Shown: in pieces, positions 42,182-54,657 of the stretch
Layout of the letters: every line of letters starts with the position of its first letter
How positions within the stretch are numbered: the first letter of the stretch is position 1
Assembly: GCA_027186245.1 (NCBI GenBank)
Contig: CP114495.1
Coordinates: 9,602,501 to 9,666,500, forward strand
Length of the DNA stretch: 64,000 bases
Source: Coriaria nepalensis
Lineage: Eukaryota > Streptophyta > Magnoliopsida > Cucurbitales > Coriariaceae
Direction of reading: 5' to 3'
The notes under the pieces: generated by a model
What the model saw: only the letters and a program-made list of their open reading frames with translations
Told to the model about the DNA's origin: nothing
The model's database searches: none
Position numbers and translations under genes: made by a program

Positions 42182-43053
42182 AATGATTGCAACAATCATT
42201 CATGATCTCTTTTGGTTTCTCAAGCATTCATATCTCAGTGATCTCATTGCTATTGGAACCCCGAAAAAAGAAGCTTTAGAGGTGCCGGAGAAAAGTGACT
42301 TTTACGGCAAGTAATTCTCTTACCGAGCAGTGGTTAGTTAGTTATTTGTCCTTAATCAGTCTGTGTAAGTGTAACTAGGTACATTCATTCTTGACTCAAG
42401 AACTGTAGTTGAGAACACTTGTAATACATATTGCTAGTAGTACTAGACAGAGAGTCTGGAATAAATTGTGTAGACAATGTGAGAGACTTGTCATCTTTCT
42501 TCACATGCAATCTTTTGGTCTCAACTTGCTCTCTATCTATCAGCTCCACGAGGAGCGGACACACGGGTGAGCAAGGGGTATCGTCAGATAAGTCACGAAA
42601 CGAACAAACTAATTAATCACATCAGTAAGATTATGAGGATTTCTTCTTGAAGAAATAGGTATTCCTGAACCTACAAAGATTGGAGTCTAATTGGTTGCTT
42701 GATCTAGTTTGTCATTATAAAACATTGATTGTTATAGAGACATGATATAGTTTCATCTTAATATACATTTCAATCCTTACCATTAATATACCAAAAGTAA
42801 AAAACAGAGCAATCTCAAGAGAATGTCAATCTGAAACAGAAAACATAAACAATGTACGAGACTTGTCATCTTTCTTCACATGCTATCTTTTGATCTCAAC
42901 TTACTCTCTGTCAGCTCCAAGCTAGCAGACTCTTGTCAGACTCTTCTCCAGAAAAGGAACTGCAGGAAGATTAATGACTCTATAAACACATTCACATTGC
43001 TTTCTTAAAAGCAAATATCACAACGAACAGATGGTAGAGAAAGGTTGTTGGAT
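42182..43053. other. Spacer between GDPDL-B and the CNL fragment
   Basis: The first 300 bp or so should be the GDPDL-B 3' UTR. The rest holds an imperfect direct repeat of about 75 bp described separately. No gene seen; the frame at 42,431-42,616 is not supported. Confidence 0.5.
42474..42919. repeat. Spaced imperfect direct repeat (about 75 bp) after GDPDL-B
   Basis: The segment 42,474-42,548 (from 'acaatgtgagagacttgtc' to 'cagctccac') recurs at 42,850-42,919 with about 90% identity. The same pair appears after GDPDL-D at about 61,163-61,240 and 61,540-61,610, so it predates the block duplication. Confidence 0.8.
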
Positions 43054-43930
43054 TCAAAGATGAGCTAACCTCATATCATCAAATTTGTAGGTTACTTCTC
43101 CGTATATAGGAGATGAGCTACATTTCCCTCTTTTGGTGTGATGGTTCCACTGCGGCGAGTCCCAAACTTCTCTCCTCATTTTGATTTTTTTTATTGAAGG
43201 AGGAAGAGATGTTATACCATGGCTGTCAAGAGGGAAAGGTATTCTCTCCAGCCCTGCGCATCTGGATATACTCATCTTCTTCAAAGACTCCAAAACCAAG
43301 ACTCCATAGCTAGGGCAGATGCTCTTCAATTCCGGTAGATCACACAAATCAAGTTTCTTCAACTTTGGGAGAGTGATGGTGAAGGTGTCCATGTTCTCAT
43401 CCTCAACCACAGCTTTTGCATCCACATCCGATGAGTCTGTTGCAATTTCTCTCAGTTCATCACAATATTTTATGGAAAACCACTCCAGATTTTGAAAGTT
43501 GCATAAAATCTCAACTGAAAACAACTTCTCTATTTTTCGACAGCCATGCAGACAAAAGTGTTTAAGATGCGAAAAGGTGAACGGTGGGAGTGGTGATGAT
43601 GAAGCACTTTCTCTCCTGATCAAGTCACTTAAGTTCATCATTCCTGACACGTATAGTTCTGGAAGGCTCTGGAAAGTGAGTAGAGAAGAAGCAGTGAAAA
43701 GATGTGTCATCCCATCGCAGTCTGAAATATCTAAAACATCCACCCTTGATGTCTGGTCAAACGACACGACGTCGCATACACTTGCCGCATCGTGACATTC
43801 TGTAATGATTAGACTTTGTAGGTCTTTCAAAACCACACAAGAGTCTTTTACGTCTCTGCTCATGTTAACACTGCGGTTTACTATATATACACGATTATCA
43901 CATTCAGTACTCTCAGGGTCCCAAGTAAAG
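43054..43930 (-). pseudogene. Truncated CNL resistance gene, C-terminal LRR end only (block 1)
   Basis: An open frame of about 290 codons encodes the last leucine-rich repeats of a CC-NB-LRR protein: LKDLQSLIITECHDAASV, LKHFCLHGCRKIEKLF, LEWFSIKYCDELREI, LKKLDLCDLPELKSI, then MSISRCAGLERIPF and the C-terminal end DDMRLAHL. The frame is intact up to base 43,930, where the CNL sequence stops in mid-codon series and block 2 begins. It has no promoter, NB-ARC domain or start of its own, so it is a fragment left by the duplication breakpoint. The same segment in the longer copy at 61,861 is frameshifted. Confidence 0.9.
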
Positions 43931-45244
43931 TATGCATAAATTGTCATTTAATTCAATATATATATGTATAATAATAATGAAAATAAATAAATAAATAAAT
44001 ATATAACAATTTAATTATCTTTATCATTTCATTAAGGTGCAAAATTAAGAAATTTTTTTTAAATAAATTATATTTAAAATAAACCGATTCATTATTATAT
44101 AAAGTTACAATAATATATATAATTAATTAATTAATTAATTACATATATTAAAAATAAAAATAAAAAAAAATCCTACAAAATTGATTGCTAGATTCAACTT
44201 TTTCAGAATGATTGGGTAATGTGTAGTTGATCTCACCATTCATCCACTTTAACTACATATCACCCACCGGCACCGGCCAACTGCCCCTCCTTTTAACTAT
44301 CTTTTAATTCTCCATTTATTATTTTTTTTTCCAATTAATTAATTGAAGGAAATTTAATAAGAGAAGAGAAAATTTATATTTTATAAATAAAAAAAAAAAA
44401 AAAAGGCATTTTTCTCTTCTCATGACATGCAATAATTTCAAGAGAGATTTGTTGCTATTATTGTTGGCCTAGTATTTACTAGGAGTCACGGGTGTGTTCA
44501 GACAAATGAACTCTTGCAGCTAAATGGCCAATGCATGCAATGAGCCCTATATAATCTAATTTTTTTTATATGAATTATACTCGTGTATTATTTTTATAAT
44601 ATAATAAATAAAACCGTATCATCGACAATTTTATTTATCAGAATTTATCCGGTACTTAGACTCTGCTACGTGACAATGTCATTGATCATACACTATAAAA
44701 ATAATACATCAGGACAAATTCTCTTGACATACCCTATATACCTGATCTTAAGACAAATTAGCCCCTTTAACCAAAAGGGCATCTCATGCTTTATACACAC
44801 CGAGGTGGAATGTATGGCCCTCTCGTAAGAGTATAGACAGTCCTCTCATGTGAAAGGGAAGGAAGTTGATCAGCTAGAGTATTTTGAAATATGTTTTTTT
44901 TTTTTTTTAATTTTAAAATGTATTTTAATAATGTATTACAATTTTAAAAAAAGATAAATATATCAAATTATGTTAAATTTTTATTTTTTAATAATTATTA
45001 AATACACTCCTAAACTTTCAAAAATTATAATTATAATTTATTTCTTAATTTCTTGCCAACGCCGTGGGGAAAAATAAGAGCATCCAAATTTAATTAAAAA
45101 CACTAATTTCCTCGCGTCTCTTTCTACAACGCACCTAAATCCATAACCACAAACTCTAAAAATAACAATCCACTATCTAAAAACTACTCTCTAAAACCCA
45201 CCTATAAACCCATTACCTTTTCTCAACAGGAAATATCAAACCCA
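43931..45244. other. AT-rich 5' flank of lipid-transfer gene 2
   Basis: Matches 24,506-26,062, with several length changes in A/T tracts and a deletion of a few hundred bases near 44,560 relative to block 1. No gene. Confidence 0.5.
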
Positions 45245-45250
45245 TATAAA
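45245..45250 (+). promoter_or_regulatory. TATA box of lipid-transfer gene 2
   Basis: TATAAA 54 bp upstream of the ATG; four bases ('ttat') seen in the block 1 leader are missing here. Confidence 0.55.
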
Positions 45251-45298
45251 AACAAACACAGAGAGTGCATGTAATAAGAAGAAAAGGACAAGAGAAAA

Positions 45299-45939
45299 AT
45301 GGGTGGTAGAAAAGTTTTATTGCAACAGGCGGAGTTGGTGGTGGCATTGCTGCTCATGGCAGTGGTGGGTGGCAGCCGGGCAGTGCCAATATGTAACATA
45401 AATTCAGAAAGTATGAATGAATGCTTTCAAGCTGTAAATGGGCCCTACCCGCCACCACCAAGTGAGCAATGCTGCAACCTTGTCCGGCAAGCCAATTTAC
45501 CTTGTATTTGCAACTTCAAGGTCATACTTCCGGCATTTGGGATTAATCCGGCAGATGCAATGGCCTTGCCGGGGAAATGTGGCCTAGAAACACCATCTGA
45601 GTGCCAGAGTAAGTAAGCGTCTTTACGCTCTGATATGTTCGAAAAATACCAGGCTTGTGAAATCTAGTCATATTAAAAAAACTACACATATTTTGGAACC
45701 TAGAGAAATGTTAACCTTAATTTTCATTGCTTCTAGTAGATTGAGCATGATTAAGGTTTGAAACAAGAGGATGTGTTTCAACGTATATCAAACAGTCAAA
45801 GAAAATGCTAACACATGCTTATACGGGTTATCAAGGATTAGCAGCAGCACTTGAATGACTTCATTAATTGTTAATTGGAAGTATAAAGCATGATTGCATG
45901 ATCCTAACAATTTCTGTCCATTTATTTCCAGTATCTTGA
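45299..45939 (+). CDS. DIR1-like non-specific lipid-transfer protein, copy 2
   Basis: Exons 45,299-45,608 and 45,932-45,939, the same arrangement as copy 1 (105 aa spliced; read-through would stop at 45,616). All eight cysteines are kept. Differences from copy 1 are few: Leu for Trp at residue 8 and Val for Ala near residue 15, both in the signal peptide, and Gly for Glu just before Cys7 (LPGKCG versus LPEKCG), a surface change that removes a negative charge. Both copies therefore look functional. Confidence 0.88.
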
Positions 45940-46505
45940 GCTCCTTGGCTCGCATCCATTGACATGGGATCTTTCAAGACTCAGTTCTTACTAGTATTCT
46001 GACAAAATTTGTACTCTAGGGATCAGAATTAAAAGAGTAACGGTTATTTTCTTCCAGCACTAAATCATGAACCTTTAGCTTATGTATGAAATTCTTATTG
46101 ATATGGTATTTACTATTTCATTTTCAACTTCGTGTAACTATCTTCAAGCTGTTTCCGAGCAGACCATGACATATGGAAAGCAATAAGCTCAATGCAATTT
46201 TCTGCAAGACTTCACTCAATCATACCTAAAATTCAAGCATTTGAAGAGGGCTTACTATACACAACTAAAAAAATTTCCATTTAAGATTTTTTCAATCCTA
46301 GATTTAAACACCAATTGTTGTTTCAACATCTTAAGTTTTTCTCAATGCCTGCAAAATTTGGGCCTTAGACCTATCCTGACACCCGCCAGGCACAGATACC
46401 CCTCTGTAACTCTACCTTCCATAAATTAAACATTATGAACTAAAGCAATCAACTGTGTACCTATAAATCAGCAAAACTTTTGAACAGCTACAACTCGCAC
46501 AAGAA

Positions 46506-48271
46506 CTATGACCCATCAGTTTCTGCAGGCTTTTTAGTCTTGCGTGTCCTCTTCCGTTTTCTACCCCTGCTTCTTGCAGTATCTTCACCTTCATTCTTTT
46601 GTACCTTAAGGATACATTTAGCAACACAAGCTATTTAGAACCAAATCACATCATTTTGACTAAGCGGGAAGAGTCCATCATTATAGGTAAAGCATGAAAT
46701 ATTATGTGGGAGAGGTTTGGGCAAGAAAGGTTGACGGAAATCATTACAGCATTGAGATCTACCCATTTAGATCTCAGTCATCTTCAGCTGGATTGACTAG
46801 TCAAGAAGCATTGGGAAAATAGGATTAGTCAAATCTTACCTTCTTAGTGAGAGGATTTGGATTGTCATGGTTCTTCTTCTTCTTACACGAAAGTGGGTTT
46901 GGGCCCTGCAGAGTTTGTGGGTAGAGAGAGAAATGTGAAAAGAAAATTAAAATATGTTTTTCTAAGAGAAACAACTATCCAATTGAAGGACTCGTGGGCC
47001 AATAATAGCCACCTCAGTGTCAAACAAGTATTAAAAGAAGGGATAGATAAGACTAAGACCTTTGCTCGATTTCTTTTGAACTGAACTTTATCCTTCATCT
47101 CATTCCCCTTTCTTGAAGGGTAAGGCTTTCCCAAGGCCTTCATCTCTAAGTTCTGGTTCTCCAAATCTTCATTCTCATCAGAAGAATCATTTGTTTTCTC
47201 AGTAGTCACCCTCTTCTTAACTCTCTTCTTTAACAAAATATATTCTGACTCAGTCATATGCATGCGCTCTTCTTCGGAAGATTTGACAAATTGGCGTTGA
47301 CTTGCTGATGGTTGCTCCATTAAAAGAGCATTTCTCAGACCATAAATGAGTGGAACGCCAGATATCTACAAAACAAGTAGACAAATGGAGGTTTGCATTA
47401 AGAGATAAATATGTCTACAATCAAATAATGAAATAAAGTAGTGATCATTTACATGCAGCTTCTGATAAATAAATAAATATATAAATCTACCTCCTGCAGC
47501 TTATTTCTCAGTTCAACATCCTGGGTAGCAACAAAGAAATGCTCAGTATTCTTTTCTGCAATGACCTCACGGATGCAAGCCTCAGCAGTGGTTCTCTTCT
47601 CGTGTTCACATCTAAGAAATAATACAAAATTAAGTAAAAACAAGCGGACTTCTAGATAAGACTAACGCTATCCCGACTGAGCTGGGTACGAGAAGGCAAG
47701 GTTACTCCATAAAGGCCAATACCTAAGTTTGGTCCAAGCTTCCTCAAGGGCATGAACAGTTCATATACTAGATCATCATAAAGATGATTAATTAATTAAA
47801 AAACAAAAAAAAAAAACCATTTCAGAGATTACATCTATTTTTGGGCTGTATATAACCTTGCAATCACTAGCTTGTTAGCTGCTTGAAGAGCTTCAGAATG
47901 GGAATTTACAAGAGTCTTCAACTCAGCAAGAATACATCTATAGGGTGAAAAGAATGTAGAATAACCAGCAGCAAGAACAAGACATAAATAAGGAGAATCA
48001 GATAATTGGGGGGAAAAAAAGTAAAAAAAAAGTGATTGAAGCCAGAGAAAATAAGTATGAAACTATAGAAGAGAACAGACCTGGTAGTGAAGAGCTTGAC
48101 AGGAGCACCGAGAGTGTTTAAGAGAGCCTTGTCAGCGGGCATTATACGATTAGCAAGAAGGTGATGCACGAAAGTTCCATCGCACAAGACCTTGAACGGC
48201 TGCCGGAATCCAAAACACGCCGTGTAGAACCTCACTATCTTCCTATGACGCTTTTGCTTTTTGAACCTCAT
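46506..48271 (-). CDS. UTP23: rRNA-processing protein UTP23, copy 2, six exons
   Basis: Exons: 48271-48081, 47937-47857, 47611-47491, 47365-47060, 46905-46840, 46604-46506; same lengths and phases as copy 1, 287 aa, no stop or frameshift. Changes from copy 1 include Gly74 to Val (LKTLVNS for LKTLGNS), Pro133 to Ser (ISGVPLIYG for IPGVPLIYG) and Glu to Lys in the acidic linker (TTEKTNDSS). The Pro133 site lies in a segment that is strongly kept across UTP23 proteins, so this copy may be under weaker constraint, although it is still fully open. Confidence 0.93.
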
Positions 48272-49574
48272 CTAACTTAAAATCTCAAATTCAGAATAGA
48301 AAACGTAAAAACCTAATACTCACTCATCGACGGCCATGAAACCGCTCATTATTGATGATTAATACTACAATCAAGCTTCTCACAAAAGCACTAAGAAGAA
48401 GAGAAACAGTACCTGAAAATCAGTATGGAGATCTAAAGGAGGTAGAACTAGTAGTTTGAGTGGCGAACACCGGCGACGGTAGCTAAAAATCACGACGTCG
48501 GCAAAGTTGCTTCTTGGAAGGTAGGAGGAGGAAGAAGAGAAGCAGAGAACAGACTTCAAGGACCTTTGAGTCGGAAACTCAGTCCAACGGGCCAACTGAT
48601 AGCCTGACGTAGGTGGTGTAATGGGCCATAAGATGATCGGACTTGTCATATGTTATCTGGACCTATAGGAGTGGTAATGGGCCTAAAAAGAGTGTTTTAG
48701 AAGTAATCAGTAAGCATGATACAAAAACTTATCAAAAAAGACACGGACATACAAGATTGACGTGTATATTCAGTTAACCCTAACTACAAGAACATACAAA
48801 GATTCGGGGAGGAAACATTAAAAAACTAATGATTTGCTAATGTTTCGATCCAATAACTTTCATAATTTTTTAAAATTTTATTATAATATTAAAATAATTT
48901 TCATAATTTTTTTAATATAAAAATATTATAATTTTATTTTCTCTTTTTTAATTATATATACAATTAAATAAATATTAAAAAAATTACATATTATATTTTT
49001 ATTTTATTAGAATGGAACCAAACTTGACAGTAGAGAAGGAATAATGATTTTTCCAAGTGTTCTTTACTCTTTTCTTGATGAAACTTTGAAATTTCTTTGG
49101 AAGAAGAGTCTTCTCGTCAATAGAAGTCAGTGAAAACTTTTCCAACTAATTTCACCCTCATAATCATCATCATCTTATAAATATAAATAAATAATAAATC
49201 ATTTTTCTTTTTCCACTTTCATTATACAATAATTTGGTCTCAAATTGCACGTCGAGCCATTGACTCACAAAAGTCATGTAAATTGTTTCCAAACATTTCA
49301 AAATATATAAAATTATAAATAAATATAAATATAAATATATATAATTTAAATTTACAGGTAGATAAAAGATATAGATAGTTAAAAATTTTAATAAAAATAT
49401 TTTAAATCTTAAATTAAATAAAAATATATCAAAAGATCTTTAAAATTTAGAAAATTAATATATATTTTTAAGAAATGCAAAATAAAATTTAGAAATAAAT
49501 TTACAAGTTAATTATTTAAATAATTATATTTTATTTTTGTAATTTGTAACGACTACTTTGCATAATATTACAAA
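48272..49574. other. Divergent intergenic region, UTP23-2 and GDPDL-C
   Basis: Counterpart of 29,091-30,389, nearly identical, with small indels (for example an extra 'taatga' group near 48,826). AT-rich in the middle. No additional gene. Confidence 0.5.
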
Positions 49575-49603
49575 TTGGCGGGACCCAGCTTATGTCCCGC
49601 CAA
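49575..49603. promoter_or_regulatory. Inverted pair of E2F-like sites upstream of GDPDL-C
   Basis: Same 29-bp element; flanking bases ('cataatattac', 'acgcgttgcc') are of the A type, whereas exon 1 of this gene is of the B type. Confidence 0.6.
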
Positions 49604-49651
49604 AATGAAACCGTTTTAACGCGTTGCCCAGACTCTCAGCCAGTAGTCGCT

Positions 49652-49657
49652 TATAAA
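49652..49657 (+). promoter_or_regulatory. TATA box of GDPDL-C
   Basis: TATAAA in the shared context, 125 bp before the ATG. Confidence 0.55.
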
Positions 49658-49781
49658 CGAGGATCCAGAAAGAAGAAAAGTAGCCAGTATTGAAGCTCTT
49701 AGTTTGAAGCTCGAAATCAGCTTCTCTCTTCTCACTCTCTGGTGAATTCCACGGCCGATATTGCCGGACGATTCGGAAGCA

Positions 49782-52700
49782 ATGGCTTACCGGCGTGATG
49801 TTCCGGCGGAGTGTTGCTCACTCTTTGTCGTACTTATGCTTGCTCTGGTTTTTCAATCTTTACTGGTTTTCGTCTCTGCTGAAGGAACTAATCTTACCGG
49901 TCGCTGGAAAACTTTAAGCGGTGCGTTTCTCTCTCTCATGCAAACAGTCGCTGGCATTCAGCAACATACTGGTTTCCGAAACATGAACAATTTTATTTCG
50001 CCTGAATTGTTTTGCTTTGTTCTTGTTATTTTTTCTGTGGAAAATGAATTTCTCAGAAGTAAGACGATGAAATCTACTTCTTAATCAGTATTTTTTTTTT
50101 TTCAGTTTATAGAAATGCTAATTGAAGTATGGAAACAAAAAATGAATTAATGCAGGAGCTGCTCCTTTAGTTGTGGCAAGAGGTGGATTTTCTGGAATTT
50201 TTCCAGATTCGAGTTTGTATTCGTACAATTTGGCTATGCTAGTTAGTGAGCCTGATGTAATTTTATGGTGCGACGTGCAATTAACCAAGGATGGAGTTGG
50301 AATCTGCGCTCCAGATCTGAAGCTGGAAAATTCTACTGCCATAGCGATCTCTTTTCCTGAAAGGAACAATGTTTATCTCGTTAATGGAGTCTCGATCAGT
50401 GGATTTTTTTCTGTTGATTTTACGGCCGATGAATTATCATCCGTTCCCCGTAAGTACTTGTGTTTTTACCTCTTCTAAAAGCAACTCCATGATTTATCAT
50501 TGTTATCTTTCTCTTCATTTTAGATGATCATCTTAAGCTTGATCGCCCGAACATACTAGATTTCAATCGTAAATACTTCATTTGTAGTCGTTTCTGATAT
50601 TGTATTGGTTATGCCACAGTTTCTCAGGGTCTATATATGCGAACCAATAAGTTTGATGGCAATAATTTAAAAATTCTTACTCCTCTAGATGTTGCTGGGC
50701 TTAAGCCATCTGGACTATGGCTGAATATTCAGGTAACTAATATGCGGACAAGTAAAATGTAATTTTTCTTCAGATTGTTGCCATTGATGTGCACTCCCGC
50801 CAATAAATGTCGAAGTTATAACTTGCTGACCAACCAACTACTCGGCTCCTTAACTTCCTTTCCAATCTTTCTCACATGTAATAGAAAAAGAAAGAACAAG
50901 AACATTTTTTAAACTGAAGTTTCTGATTACACACTACACATTGTTTATATAGAGGAAGTAGTTACACTGAACAGTGAGGTTACTCGATTTCTTAGATTCG
51001 GGAGAAGTGGCACACCTGGCCGAAGCAACTCCCCAAATTAGGCACTCTAACCTGAGTCATGATTTTATTTGACATGCAATTTGAACCCAACAACCTAAAT
51101 TAATTGTGTTCCGAAATTGTGGTTAACTTGCCATCGTTGTGGTTAGATATCAACATCATCTTTGGAAATCAAGCAAACAAAAGTAAGATAATCAATTACG
51201 GAGGTCAATTTACTTGGGCCTTGGGGTGGAGCCCCACCCTATTCCCTGTGCGATAGGCCCATATAGATATGGATACTAGATGGAGACAATAACTGGTTTT
51301 ACAGAATTCATTAATTCAATTAAATGAATCCATTTATTCGCAGAATGTATCAACTTGTACTTTCTTATATACATCTTAACATGTTTGTACTATCTTAAAC
51401 TCATATGCTGAGGATGACCTAGGGTTATCAATTTGAACATAATTTTATTCTCTCTATATTGCAGCATGATGCATTCTTCTCACAACACAACTTGAGTATG
51501 AGAAGCTTTGTACTTTCTATGTCCAGAACCGCTATTATTAATTATATATCATCACCAGAAGTGGCCTTCCTAAGAAGTATTAATCCAAGATTTAAGACAA
51601 GTAGAACAAAGCTGATATTTCGGTTCTTAGAACAAGATCAATTGGAGCCCACAACCAAACGGAGTTATGATTCTCTCCTGAAAAATCTCACATTTGTCAA
51701 GACATTTGCCTCTGGAATTCTCGTTCCAAAGTATTACATATGGCCAGTGGATGTGGAGGGTTATTTAGAACCTCATACCTCACTGGTGTCAGATGCTCAT
51801 AAAGAAGGGTTAGAAATTTTTGCATCAGAGTTATATAATGACGTTTCATTGAGCTACAACTACAGTTTCGATCCTCTCTCAGAATACCTTTCTTATATTG
51901 ATAATGGAGACTTTTCTGTGGATGGCGTACTGTCTGATTTCCCAATAACACCATCAGAAGGAGTCAGTAAGTTGTCTTTCTTCCACCTCACAAGACACAA
52001 GTCTACTGATTGCGTAATATTGCATGTCGCTGTTCTCTATGCTATCTCTACCTAATGAAATAGAATTCCAATCTCTATTTGTGAAATTTCTAAAACATCT
52101 ATGATTATGAGAATGGAAACTTTTTTGTTTTCTTCCCCTTGTACTACATTTCCTATCAATCATTTGCTTCATTCAAAATTGTATTCAATGTAGGTTGACT
52201 TGTTTCGAAAATGTTAGACCAAGACGCTGAATTTTTTCTTATTGTACTGCAGATTGTTTTTCTCATCTAGGAAAAAGTGATAAAGGCCAAGGTATGTCGG
52301 CAAGCAGTAGTGCATACCTGAAAAGTTCTATCCTTCTTGTTCGTTGCTTATTTTATTGCTTTCTAACCTTCTTAAGCTGAATGACAAGTCTTAGATCAAT
52401 TCCATTTCCTTGTTTCTTCATGTCTATAGAAAATCCTTTGGTTATCTCTAGATATGGAGCAAGTGGAGACTATCCTGGTTGTACTGACTTAGCCTATGAG
52501 AATGCCATTAAAGATGGTGTAGATGTGCTCGACTGTCCCGTTCAAATGGCTAAAGATGGAACACCTGTTTGCTTAAGCTCTATAAATCTTATAGATAGTA
52601 CAAATGTTGCTCAAACAAATTTCAGCACCCTCACAAGATCAATTCCAGCAATTAATTCTGGCATGGGGATATTTACCTTCGACCTTTCATGGCCTCAGAT

Positions 52701-54657
52701 AAAGAACTTGACTCGTAAGTGGAATTATGGCCATATCCTTAAAATGTCGATCCAATAATTTTTTTATTCTCTTGCACTTTCAAATTACTGCCTTTGATAT
52801 GCTTACGTTGCCTAGAAAAAAAAAAAATTACTGACGATGGCTTCTCGAACAATTTTGAAAATCCCAGGCTAATCTTTATAATCTGTCAACTGCAGCGGTG
52901 ATTTTAGATCGCTTTTCAGACTATACATTGCAACGAAATCCCAAGTATAGAAATGAAGGAAGATTATTAACATTGTCTGATTTTTTGTCCTTGACAAAGA
53001 ACTCCAGCAGTCTTTCTGGTATCTTGATCAGCATAGAGGTGAGCTTCCACAATGTGCTAATGACGTATATTAGTTACCTCTCTTGTTTCTCAAGTGTAAT
53101 ATTTTACTTGTAAGACCTTTTCCCCTGCATTATTATCAGCTATCATATTCTGGATATTTTGACTGATGAAAGGAAATTGAGTAGGTTTTTGTTGTTTATA
53201 TTGGCTTGATCTGTATACACTGGGTTTGTGTTTGCATGTTTGATGAACTGAAATGATGTTAATAAAAAAGACAAGAAGAGGTGTTTCAGAAAGTAGATTT
53301 TTGTTTAATTTGGAACAGAAAGTAGAAGAAATAGTTTTCTTTTCAATCTGAGTTTGTCATTAGCATTCTTTCAGTAATTCTTAACCGATGCCTTTTTATT
53401 CAATCTTCTTCTTCCTTTCAGCATGCAGCCTATCTAGCTGAGCAGGGTTTAAATGTAATAGATGCAGTCCTTGATGCCTTAAGCAAAGCTGGTTATGAGA
53501 ACAAGACTGCTCCTCTAGAAGTTATGATTCAATCCTCAAATAGTTCTGTCCTAACAAAACTCAAGGCTAAAACCAATTACAAGCTTGTATACAAGATAGA
53601 TGAAAAAATCGAGGATGCAAGTAACTCTACTGTTACTGAAATCAAGAATTTCGCCCATGCTGTCATTATTCGCAAATCTTCTGTCTTTACTACAAATTCC
53701 TTGTTCCTCACTGGAACCACAGAGGTTGTACCAAAATTTCAATCCTTTAATCTTCCTGTTTATGTGGAACTCTTCAGCAATGAGTTTGTGTCTCAAGCAT
53801 GGGACTTCTACTCGGATGCAACTGTGGAAATCAACTCGTTTGTCATGGGAGCCAATATTGATGGTGTCATCACAGATTTCCCGAAAGTGGCGGCTAGATA
53901 TAAAAGTAAGTACATCTGTTTTCAGTTATTTTCTGTGTAGTGATGTGAGTTTTTTCACAGACTAGAATCTTTGTTAGTTAGTTCTTGTAGGAAAGATTTA
54001 TCGGGTTTTGTTTTCAGAAAAAGATACTTTCTAGCATCTAGTAAACAAATTCTTTCATGGTTCTGAAAAACCGAAAATGATTCATAAGTGTTCTCAGGTA
54101 GATTGCTTAATACTAAGGCTCAGTTTATCTTATCGGTTTTAGAAGTGGATTTATGAAAAACTTGATTCTTAGTATAAGATTAGATTTAAACTGATGTTAT
54201 ATATTGATTTAAAGAGTTTAGAACTGTATTAATTAGAGATTCAAATGGGGTTTTTGAAACTCTTTAGGCAAATAGGCCCCAAGTCAATTTACTGTTTATA
54301 CTTTGTACATGGATCTTTGTACTATGTGTTATCATTACAGCAAATACAATAGGATCTAAGTTAGCACGATTAATGCAATATTTGAATTTGCATTTCCTTG
54401 TCTTTGATTGCTCATAAGGAAATTTCAACCTAAATGCAGAAAACAAATGTTTAAAATTGGGTGTTAAGACTCCCATTTACATGAAGCCTGTTCAACCCAT
54501 GGATCTTGTCCGGTTCATTACTACTGAATACCTGCCACCAGCCGAAGCTCCACTACCGATCCTAAATAACACTGATGTGATAGAGCCGCCACTGCCGCCT
54601 GTATCAGAGAATGCCCCTCCTCCCACCACTAGTGGCAGGTCGATCCCTGCAACTTGA
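49782..54657 (+). CDS. GDPDL: GDPDL-C: SHV3/GDPDL-type protein without GPI tail; mosaic of A and B types
   Basis: Exons: 49782-49920, 50156-50449, 50620-50732, 51465-51966, 52253-52291, 52430-52714, 52896-53038, 53422-53905, 54440-54657; phases agree, 738 aa. By position it is the partner of GDPDL-A and shares its shortened end (SGRSIPAT, with Arg where A has Trp), so it too should be secreted without a GPI anchor. Its exon 1 and exon 2, however, carry B-type variants ([11 protein letters not shown] in the signal peptide; SGAAPLVV at the exon 1/2 join; LYSYNLAML in exon 2), while exons 4 and 7-9 are mainly A-type. One private change is Gly for Ala near the end of exon 4 (PSEGV). Confidence 0.93.

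Larger units (their letters stand above)
24506..43930. repeat. Segmental duplication, block 1 (about 19.4 kb)
   Basis: From 24,506 ('tatgcataaattgtcattta') to 43,930 the sequence recurs, in the same order and orientation, from 43,931 to 62,724. It contains lipid-transfer gene 1, UTP23-1, GDPDL-A, GDPDL-B and a truncated CNL 3' end. The offset is 19,178 bp at the lipid-transfer genes, 19,185 at the GDPDL starts, 18,681 after intron 3 of GDPDL-B/D and about 18,807 at the CNL stop, so most of the length difference is one intron indel. Identity is very high in coding and non-coding DNA, indicating a recent event. Confidence 0.95.
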
